Source: Tritrichomonas foetus (taxonomy: Eukaryota > Parabasalia > Tritrichomonadida > Tritrichomonadidae). From it: DNA of 53,382 nucleotides. The notes under the pieces were generated by a model. That model saw only the letters and a list, made by a program, of their open reading frames with translations, did not search any database and was not told where the DNA came from. Below are positions 9,695 through 16,883 of the stretch, one piece after another. The stretch lies in assembly GCA_001839685.1 (NCBI GenBank), contig MLAK01000068.1:79266-132647 (forward strand). The letters run 5' to 3'. A program made the translations under genes and the position numbers. Within the stretch, counting starts at the first letter, position 1. Each line of letters begins with the position of its first letter.

Positions 9695-10540
9695 ATGGAA
9701 ACTGAAACGAAGACTGCAATACTAGCATGTGAAGATCGCAATCTTCAGCTACTTCAAACTGTTGTACCTCAATTTATTGATCCGAACATGAATTTAGGAT
9801 TGTTTTAATATTAAAATTTAAATGGGACAAAAATGGAATCAAAATAATTAAGGCTTGTTTATTACATATCGCTTGCTTTTCTGGATCATATGATTGTGTT
9901 TTATTTTTACTTAAATGTGGAGCTGAGCATGGAAAATTAGATATTTAATTGCTATTCATGGAGATATATCTATTTATCTTAATAAAATTTTATTAAAGTT
10001 TTAGAGATCACCAATATATTTTGCCACCTTAGGAGGATTTCCTTATATCGTTAAACTTCTACTAGAAAATGGAGCTGACCCAAATCTAAGGGATATTGTT
10101 TTCATTTGTATTTCAGCATATTTTAACAATTGTTAATGGAGTCTACGAAATATTGATTGGACGCCTATGCATCGTGCCGCAATATGGAATCATAGTGATA
10201 TAATCACTCATCTATGTAATTATCAGGCAAACTTAAACATATGTGATGAAATGGTTTAGAATTGATATCATGATGTTTAATAAAATTATATTGGACACCT
10301 TTACATGTTGCAGTTAAATGGAACAGATTACAAGTTGTAAAAGTTCTTCTTTGTTATGGTGCTGATGTTAATTTAAAAAACGATTCAGTATTAATCTCTT
10401 TTTTTACAATGCATTTTCTTTTGAAATTCATAATTCCGTTACATTTAGCAGAACAGTATGGTTTCTCTAAAATATCAAATCTACTACGAAAGGCTCAGGG
10501 AGAGCAAGCAATTAAAGCAGCTTTATTGAACAATGATTGA
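9695..10540 (+). pseudogene. Ankyrin-repeat gene with an insert before each repeat (intron-like or decayed)
   Basis: Six ankyrin-coding blocks in order, each readable but not in one frame. 9695-9801 has an ATG and ends ...DPNMNLG; 9853-9945 has LLHIACFSGSYDCVLFLLKC; then 10005-10097 with FATLGGFPYIVKLLLENGAD; 10158-10253 with WTPMHRAAIWNHSDIITHLC; 10292-10387 with WTPLHVAVKWNRLQVVKVLL; and 10433-10540 with IPLHLAEQYGFSKISNLLRK and a stop. Between them are five AT-rich inserts of roughly 38-60 nt (about 9802-9852, 9946-10004, 10098-10157, 10254-10291, 10388-10432). Four of these contain in-frame stops or shift frame. Every insert sits between the N-x-x-D end of one repeat and the T-P-L-H of the next. 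Four begin with GT (GTTTTAAT, GTTTTCAT, GTTTAGAA, GTATTAAT), but 3' AG ends are not consistent, and no ACTAAC-type branch motif is seen. It is either an intron-rich gene with unusual introns or a pseudogene retaining intron remains. Confidence 0.6.
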
Positions 10541-10944
10541 ATAAATTTCCAAACATTTATCCTAATCCAAAAAATGTTTTTTTTTTTCACTCTAAGAATC
10601 TTATAAAACCAGAATTTTGTTGATATCTATATTATATTAAATATGCATCATATTTTGTGAAATTTTTAATTTCATTGTCTTCAATGACAAATAAATAACA
10701 TTATTCAAAATTTATCATAGAATTACTATTACTTTTGTTTCATTGAGATTATTTTCGCGCGAATTATATAATAAAATGACTAGATAATAGTTAAAAAAAT
10801 CGAAAAAAGTAAATGTAATGTTTATGGAAATGAGAAAAGCAAGGTATTAACTCCAAATGGACTTTTCTTTTATTCACTTAAGTATTGACACAATTTTTGT
10901 GAAGTTATTCTTTTTTGCAATTTCTAGAGGGGTTATTGTATACT
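10541..10944. other. Spacer between two convergent ankyrin loci
   Basis: AT-rich sequence with no coding frame, between the 3' ends of the plus-strand interrupted ankyrin gene and the minus-strand one. A run of ten or more T lies near 10577. Nothing else is recognisable. Confidence 0.4.
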
Positions 10945-12034
10945 TTAAAAGCAATGAATAAACTCCATTTCATCATCGTATTGAGAAAAAGGAAAAACAT
11001 CATAACCTATGTTTTTATCAATCTTTGGATATTGAAGTAATAGCTTTACCATCTCTATGTTATTTCTCTGCGCAGCATTATAAAGGCATGATATGTTAAA
11101 TATAATATAAAACATCATAAAGAAATAATAGAATTTTAAATGTATGTTCACCATCACAAAAATAGTATCTGTAAGAATAGCCACAATTTATGCATACACT
11201 CATATTATTTTGGACAATCACTCTCACAAATTCAAGATCATTTGCACTCACAGCAATATATAAGAGATTTGCTGAGGTATCACGCCATTTGATGCAATGA
11301 TTGACTTTACTGGGAAAAGCATTTAAATAATCCATAGTAAATGGGTGAAGAACATACCAAGTTTGATAAGAAATAAAGTCTAAATTAAATTTCTGACTAA
11401 ATTCGTCAGTGTGTAATTTGTATTGCGAAATTTTGTTTTTTATGATTGCGTCTGGAACATCAATTCTATTTTTTCGACAAGTTTCAAGAATGAAAAAATA
11501 GCACTGAGTGGATTTAGTGTTTTTAGAAAGTTGAAAATAGCTTCCTTTTTCAAGATAATACATATGATATCCAAAATCTCTTTTTTGGAGAAAATCAATT
11601 GGTTGTTCGTCATAAAGACTTTTCAATTTCTTGCAATCATCTTTTCGTATTGTTTCCGCAATTATGTCACAAAATGGTATATCTGCAACTTTATAACCAT
11701 CAATTCCAGTGATATTTATCTGATACTGTTTCTTCAAGTAGCAAAGAAAACATTTATTTTCAATTCCCTGTGATAAGAAATCAATCAATAATTTGGTTTG
11801 ACCATGCGATATTAACTTTCGATTTAATAATGCTATTGCAGAAGCGATAATTTCCATTCGCTCTATATGACAGTTAATAACTTCATTAAATAAGAAAGTG
11901 ATCATAATTAGGGTTTCATCAAGAATGGGAAGAGGGATTTTGTCAATGAACGAATTTAATGACTGAGTGTCACCTTCGAACACTTCTTTGGATAATTCTT
12001 TCGCCCAGCTTGTCTGCACAAATGATTTGAACAT
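10945..12034 (-). pseudogene. Ankyrin protein of the trichomonad DUF3447 style, interrupted before its last repeat
   Basis: The minus-strand ATG at 12034 opens a 312-codon frame. The first ~230 residues form the helical, Cys- and Tyr-containing N-terminal region common in trichomonad ankyrin proteins, followed by one ankyrin-like repeat (SANLLYIAVSANDLEFVRVI). The frame ends after C-D-G-E-H in an AT-rich stretch. A second block in another frame resumes the family with SCLYNAAQRNNIEMVKLLLQ and ends at 10945. The 60-nt interruption at 11092-11151 lies exactly before the T-P-L-H-equivalent S-C-L-Y, begins with GT and contains TTTAACATA near its end. That is the same position as in the 9695-10540 gene. 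As read without splicing the protein is truncated. Whether this is an intron or decay cannot be settled from sequence alone. Confidence 0.55.
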
Positions 12035-12361
12035 TTCTCTTGAATCCTGAATGAACTGGAATAAAATGAAGTGATATCAGAGTTGACAGAAAATTTTATT
12101 TTCGAGAAATTGAGAAAATATACAAAAATTGATTGAATACTTTCAAAAATGTAAATAAAGAATACTCAATATTTGAATACACAATAGGTGACAGGGCACC
12201 TATTTATTACTGATTATTTCTTTACTAAGAGTGTGATTCTTCAAGGAGTTTACATTCAGAACCAGCAGAAGCTTTTCAAATCGACCATTAATTCTTCGAT
12301 AAATTTGTGTTCCATGATGTACGACATGAGATTTTAAATATGAGGTGACCGTTTATTCCAC
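12035..12361. other. Divergent promoter region, ankyrin gene and Med21-like gene
   Basis: 327-bp AT-rich spacer. The only motif I can single out is GACCGTTTAT at 12347-12356, immediately upstream of the Med21-like ATG (see separate entry). Confidence 0.4.
12347..12356 (-). promoter_or_regulatory. GACCGTTTAT (ATAAACGGTC) motif at the Med21-like start
   Basis: The motif ends 5 bp before the ATG. The same decamer occurs twice upstream of the CK2 beta gene in opposite orientations, and its core AAACGGTC lies in the BEACH/Nup58 divergent promoter. AACGG is the core of Myb-type sites. A role in initiation or regulation is inferred only from recurrence and position. Confidence 0.4.
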
Positions 12362-12817
12362 ATGAGTGAAGGTCAAACACCAGAAGAAGGTTTCAAGCTC
12401 AGAGATCATATTGGCTTACTCCAATATTCTTTCCAAGATCTATTGCTTGTTATGATAGACACTATTGGTCGAATTTCCCGCGATGCGTCAATCAGCCCCG
12501 ACGAGCATGTTGGCTATCCGCTTTACAAATATGAAGACATTCCACATGCTGCTGAAGAAATCGTATCAAAGTCCCTCCTTATCGACTCTTTAATAGACGA
12601 AGCGCAAGAAAAAACATTTCTTGGTAAAGAATTACCAGAAATTACCGAAACGCTCAAAAAACTATCAGACGAATACAAAGAAAAGCTTAACAGTTTAGAT
12701 AACGAAGTCAAAGACGGCCAAACTATGATGAATAAAATTCGGAACATATTAGATGTTGTCACGGAAAATACTCCATGGCTACAACAAATACAAGAAGAAG
12801 AAGAAGAGGATGAGTAA
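12362..12817 (+). CDS. MED21: Mediator subunit 21-like protein
   Basis: Probable Med21/Srb7, a small coiled-coil subunit of the Mediator middle module that pairs with Med7 and links activators to RNA polymerase II. The 151-aa length fits the family (~140). The layout also fits: an N-terminal amphipathic stretch (LLQYSFQDLLLVMIDTIGRI), a variable loop, then the segment HAAEEIVSKSLLIDSLIDEA, matching the Med21 pattern of a helix carrying I-D-x-L-I-D-S-L. It is followed by a long heptad helix with N/K/E-rich spacing (ITETLKKLSDEYKEKLNSL ... MMNKIRNIL). The C-terminus is a short Glu-rich tail. A short helical protein can resemble many coiled coils, so the call rests mainly on the LIDSL helix and the overall size. 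The ATG directly follows a GACCGTTTAT motif. Confidence 0.65.
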   Translation: MSEGQTPEEGFKLRDHIGLLQYSFQDLLLVMIDTIGRISRDASISPDEHVGYPLYKYEDIPHAAEEIVSKSLLIDSLIDEAQEKTFLGKELPEITETLKKLSDEYKEKLNSLDNEVKDGQTMMNKIRNILDVVTENTPWLQQIQEEEEEDE

Positions 12818-13426
12818 CATCACAATTTTTTGTTATTTATTAAAATTTAAATTATACATAAAAAAGATTTTCATTTTTTTCCAAAATTCACCTTAAAAGC
12901 ATTATCTAGCGTTCCTAATAACCAATTGATATACCTCTACACTACGAACAAGATTTCTACCACATTTGGTCAATTCTGAGGTGAATTTTGAATTTCTGGC
13001 TTAGCTTTTGGTTTAGTTTGCAATCTTAGTGGCCAAAAAATCGAAAATTAAAAAAAATAATTTACATTTTATTTACATTTCTAAGAGTAATTGTAACGAA
13101 GTGGGGACCCTCTAATAAGATTTAAGTGTCACTGACATAAACATTACATCCAGTCTGAAGTTTCAGCCTTGATATCTGCTATCGCTTTCAATTCTATCAA
13201 TTAATACCAATTAATTGTATACATGTATATATATTATTTGTGCCCGTGATGAAAAGAAAAATAAATCATGCATCCTTCTGGACAATAAAATGGTAAAGCA
13301 CCCATGTAGCACCTATAATATATCTATAAATATGTATAAATAATTTCATCAATATGTATAAATAATTTCATCAGTATGTATAAATAATTTCATCAATATG
13401 TATAAACAATTTCGTCAAAAAAGTTA
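12818..13426. other. Intergenic region with a 22-bp tandem array
   Basis: 609 bp between the convergent 3' ends of the Med21-like and TVP23 genes. It holds four copies of a 22-bp unit at 13330-13417 (separate entry). The rest is AT-rich, with no open frame or RNA gene seen. Confidence 0.5.
13330..13417. repeat. 22-bp tandem repeat, four copies
   Basis: Four contiguous 22-bp units start at 13330, 13352, 13374 and 13396. The first two are identical (ATATGTATAAATAATTTCAT plus CA), the third differs at one base and the fourth at two. The array ends 9 bp before the stop codon of TVP23 on the other strand. Confidence 0.9.
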
Positions 13427-14095
13427 TTAGATATCATTTTCTAATTTTTCAACATTGTCAATCTGAATTTCAAGATTTCCATCATTTAATTCAGGAATTT
13501 CTTTATCTTCTTCGATTTCTAATTTATCACTCTCAAAATTATCACCGAGAAGGACTGAACGTGCCACATCATCCGCCTGTTTTGTTGAAACAGAGTGACA
13601 AGCCAGAAAACCGGCTAAATTAGTGGAATGAAGCACCAAAACAAAAAGGGCAATTAAAGTATTCATAGTGGTGAAATCAAACATGGCCCAAAAGGTAATA
13701 CAGAGCCACAAAATGCAACCGCCAAATAACCCTGACCAAAAAACGTTTGAATTTGCTGGTTCAGGGACATATGGATCTCGTCTAGAATAAAAAACCCATC
13801 TTGGATCGCCGCTGTCACCAATTTCATGCGACCACCTCATTCCAACAAGCTCAAGACCATCAACATTTTTGGCAAGCCAGAATTCCGTCATTGCTGCAAT
13901 CGAAACAATAGTCAATTGAATTGTCGGCCAAAATCCGCAGGCAACGCCAAGTAAATATAATAAAAGAACACTAACTTTGATTGTAAAATAGCGCCCTGCT
14001 CCTCCGACAGGAGCAGAAATTCGTCCATTTATATGTTCTTGAATAAGGTCTTCGTTATCTTGAATCGGTAATCTTTGAAGCTGTTCATCATCCAT
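13427..14095 (-). CDS. TVP23: TVP23/FAM18 Golgi membrane protein
   Basis: Homologue of TVP23 (FAM18, DUF846), a four-pass late-Golgi/TGN membrane protein linked to Golgi-endosome traffic. The 222-aa length suits the family. After a polar N-terminus come two close membrane helices (about 37-55 and 58-76). Then comes the family signature FWLAKNVDGLELVGMRWSHE, matching F-W-x-V-K-N-V-x-G-R-x-L-V-G-L-R-W-W, followed by PRWVFYSR (family W-V-F-E-S-R). A second helix pair follows (about 118-135 and 142-162), with an NLAGFLAC segment matching the family's N-L-x-G-Y. The last ~50 residues are acidic and probably cytosolic. It is well supported by the signature. The ATG is clear. Confidence 0.9.
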   Translation of the reverse strand: MDDEQLQRLPIQDNEDLIQEHINGRISAPVGGAGRYFTIKVSVLLLYLLGVACGFWPTIQLTIVSIAAMTEFWLAKNVDGLELVGMRWSHEIGDSGDPRWVFYSRRDPYVPEPANSNVFWSGLFGGCILWLCITFWAMFDFTTMNTLIALFVLVLHSTNLAGFLACHSVSTKQADDVARSVLLGDNFESDKLEIEEDKEIPELNDGNLEIQIDNVEKLENDI

Positions 14096-14462
14096 TTTTG
14101 ATTAATATGATTTTACTTTTCAGTTAAGGTCATTTTATTGGTCAAATATAATTTCTTTCTTATATTTAGTTATATCTAATCATCGAACAACATTCATGAG
14201 CAAAAAAATCTATTTTTATCTCTACCTAAATAATAACTCGATAAATTTTATCTTATAAAAGTATGAGAATCATTCACTATCTATTCCCATCATATTCAAT
14301 AAATATACCATCTCGAGTTATTCTGGAAATCATATCTTTTAAATCACAAAAAATAAATTAGGAAATACAAAATAAGAATTTTATTATAACAATTATTGAT
14401 GATCAGAATTAAATCACAATTTAAAAAAGTCTGTTGATGTGAAAAATCAATAGCAGAATGAC
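14096..14462. other. Spacer between tandem minus-strand genes
   Basis: 367 bp upstream of TVP23 and downstream of the UBR-box gene, AT-rich. I see no gene, no ACGATA and no AAACGGTC motif. It should contain the TVP23 promoter. Confidence 0.35.
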
Positions 14463-15194
14463 TTAAGCAGCTGGTTCAACTTTTGCTAGTATTTCACATT
14501 TGCATTTCATTTCCCTTGTGCCGCATGAACAGATAAACTGTTTTTGTCCTAGATTTTCAATGTTGTGATTTGCATGGCATTCATCTTTACAAAAGGCACA
14601 TATGATATGGGAACCCTCTGGATCACATGTTTTACATGAATAGCCTTGCTGGTTCACAAGTGTATTGAAAAATGAAGAGCAGATTGGAATTGGTGGATTA
14701 TCTGGTAAATTCTGATTGATCTTGCATGTTGGATGATAGAGAGCATTTCTATCATCACCACAATCGCAAAAGGCAGTACCATAACGCCTGTTTACGACGC
14801 TGTGGTCATGATGGCACATATACATGCATGGATCGCAAACAACCGTTGAGCTATTCATACCACATGTGGCACATTGCGCCATCCACATGTTAATGTAATT
14901 TCGGCCGTGAAGTATATAAGTGCATTGGCGATTGTCGGTTTCTGGAATTTGTTCCATCCCTACAACTGGATTTTTTAAGAAGCAGTGACACATTGAACAG
15001 CCACGACCACACCTGCAGTAACCTTTGATGTATCCTTTATCGACGATTTCGTGCCCTGAGTGGCAATATTTTGCACAGCCTTCGCATATGGTATCAAACA
15101 TCGAAAATTTGCATGTTTTGCATGCAAATAAATGCTGTGTTTTGATTTCTGGTTCGTCTTTTGTATATGTGCATTGATATCCTTTCTCTGTCAT
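14463..15194 (-). CDS. Protein with three UBR-type zinc fingers
   Basis: 243-aa protein made almost entirely of three Cys/His-rich modules of the UBR box (N-recognin zinc finger) type. Module 1 (about 6-75) contains C-x2-C, C-x2-C, CHSGHEI and C-R-C-G. Module 2 (about 90-165) reads QCTYILHGRNYINMWMAQC, CDPCMYMCHHDHSVV and FCDCGDD. Module 3 (about 175-240) reads YSCKTCDPEGSHIICAFCKDECHANHN and FICSCG. UBR boxes bind N-degrons or other short N-termini; the H-x-x-H and D-C-G features of the peptide pocket are best kept in module 2. No RING, HECT or F-box follows, so it is not an E3 ligase by itself and could be an adaptor. The open frame extends upstream without an ATG, so I start at the first Met. 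It diverges from the 15443 gene. Confidence 0.8.
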   Translation of the reverse strand: MTEKGYQCTYTKDEPEIKTQHLFACKTCKFSMFDTICEGCAKYCHSGHEIVDKGYIKGYCRCGRGCSMCHCFLKNPVVGMEQIPETDNRQCTYILHGRNYINMWMAQCATCGMNSSTVVCDPCMYMCHHDHSVVNRRYGTAFCDCGDDRNALYHPTCKINQNLPDNPPIPICSSFFNTLVNQQGYSCKTCDPEGSHIICAFCKDECHANHNIENLGQKQFICSCGTREMKCKCEILAKVEPAA

Positions 15195-15442
15195 TCTTGA
15201 TTGTTGGAAATCAAATTTTTGATGACAAGAGAACTTTTTAATTAGATATACGGCCTGATTAGTATGATGAATTTTTGTCACTTCACCAATATATCTCTTG
15301 GTATCTGAACTTTTTCAGAAAAAAAACTAATTATCTAAAATCATCTTATTTTTCGTTTTTGACTTACTCTGTTTATCTATTCAGAAAAATTTCTACTTTT
15401 TCTATACTTTAGTATTTGAATGATTCATTCAGAAAATCACAA

Positions 15443-15661
15443 ATGAACAACTTTTCTTTCTCATTCATCAAATCGTACGAGCCAACCCCAGAGCCAGCAG
15501 ATTACCAAGGTTCTTTTGTTTCTGCTTTCGTTGTCGCAATTTTAATCGGTGTCGTTGGTTTAATTTTATCAGTTATATCTACAATTTTTTGTGTCAGACC
15601 ACTTATTCTTTCACATCAAGCCAAAGAAGCAGAATTTGACATGGATAGTCTCACAGACTAG
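15443..15661 (+). CDS. Small single-pass membrane protein
   Basis: 72-aa protein with a polar N-terminus containing EPTPEPAD, one strong membrane helix (about FVSAFVVAILIGVVGLILSV, residues 26-45), a short following segment FCVRPLILSHQ and an acidic end. The frame opens nine codons earlier at a TTG, so I start at the ATG. I do not recognise the family. The layout suits a small single-pass membrane protein of the endomembrane system or cell surface. It has a divergent neighbour (UBR protein) and shares the 250-bp spacer with it. Confidence 0.55.
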   Translation: MNNFSFSFIKSYEPTPEPADYQGSFVSAFVVAILIGVVGLILSVISTIFCVRPLILSHQAKEAEFDMDSLTD

Positions 15662-16883
15662 CGCGGTTAATTTATTATTTTTATCAAATCCGAGACTCTG
15701 TTTAATATTCATTCTTTTTATTCTTAATAAATGAAAATTTCTTTATTTTTCTTTATTTTACGTATTTTTCTTTATTTCTCTTGATGATCATTAAAGGCGA
15801 CCAAATGTCCCATGAACATTTGTAGTCAAATTTAAGGTCAAATTAATTAAAAGTGTTCAAGGCCTCACTTTCGTCATTCTATTTTTATGTAGTTCCATGA
15901 TTTCTAAGTAAAAGATGAAGTTTCATTGATAACATTAGTGATAATATTTTACATGGTTGTTGGGTGTACAACATTTTTGCTGAAAAAGGCTTTCTCATTG
16001 AAACAAACAAAATTTCATCTGAATGATTAAATTTTCATTTTCAAAGAAGAATATTAGATACTAAATCTTTATTAATATATGTTTACCGTTACTTTTAATG
16101 CTAAGTGATGAATTCATCATTTTCCAAATTATCTTAATTTTTCGAATAACATGGATTAAATCAGAAAGGCATATTAATTAATATATATATATTTGAATGA
16201 TTCGACCTTCTAAAAATAATTTATCCAATATCTTTTCCAAAGAATATGATGAAAGCTTTAATACACCTATTGAGAGCAAGGTTTCAATGAGACAATTCAA
16301 AAGTCTACAATTGAATAGGGAACAATCACGAATTGAATAAAAGGCAAAAATCGACAAGATATCGTACTTTGAAAAAGATTCTTTGAAACCGCATTTCATT
16401 CACCACAGTATGGTGAATTTGTTAATGATCGATGCCAACTTTTTCTGTAAACTTTTTCTAAACATGGTTCTGAAATTCCAATTCGATGAGGTTATCAGAA
16501 AATTGAATGAAATAAGCTATCGTATTCAGTACAACCTTAATTTGATTTTCTCGTTCCGAAATTTTTTTCCCTCTCACTTCAAAACTCGGGGAAATCAGAT
16601 ATTAAAATTACAAACATGTCAAAACAAGGAAAAAAGCCCAATCATTTGAATATTCAATCAAAAGATGAAATGATTTCTGTTTTTTTAGAATAAAATGGAT
16701 ATTACTTTGCAAAACATGTATATTTTCATTTCCTGATCATTTAATATTCATATGGTAGTTACAGTATTGAATGTGATTGTGAATCAGGATGATGTGATAT
16801 CGAGGAACCGTCATTGTCGATTCAATATTTTCAATAAACTATTGAAAGTTGTGAATTTGCAAAATATCGATTTTCAAAAATTC
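15662..16883. other. Long spacer with a possible decayed reading frame
   Basis: Over 1.2 kb before the MRH receptor start. The only coding-like signal is on the minus strand at about 16178-16590 (separate entry). AT-rich elsewhere. A long upstream extension of the receptor frame runs from 16752 but looks like leader rather than protein. Confidence 0.4.
16178..16590 (-). pseudogene. Possible decayed gene fragment
   Basis: On the minus strand a 73-codon ATG frame (16399 to 16178) reads as a plausible helical protein (SKYDILSIFAFYSIRDCSLF ... SLEKILDKLFLEGRI). Immediately upstream, other frames continue with protein-like text (NTIAYFIQFSDNLIELEF) separated by stops and a frameshift. The helical, Cys-containing style is like the N-terminal region of trichomonad ankyrin proteins, but I cannot name a family. 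It is probably a remnant and could be chance. Confidence 0.3.

Noticed and set aside
10098..10117. GTTTTCATTTGTATTTCAG as a 19-nt mini-intron in the interrupted ankyrin gene
   Set aside because: It has GT and CAG ends, but removing it leaves the following ankyrin block in the wrong frame.
16752..16883. N-terminal extension of the MRH receptor
   Set aside because: The extension would bury the signal peptide 44 residues inside the protein; the inner Met gives a normal secretory start.
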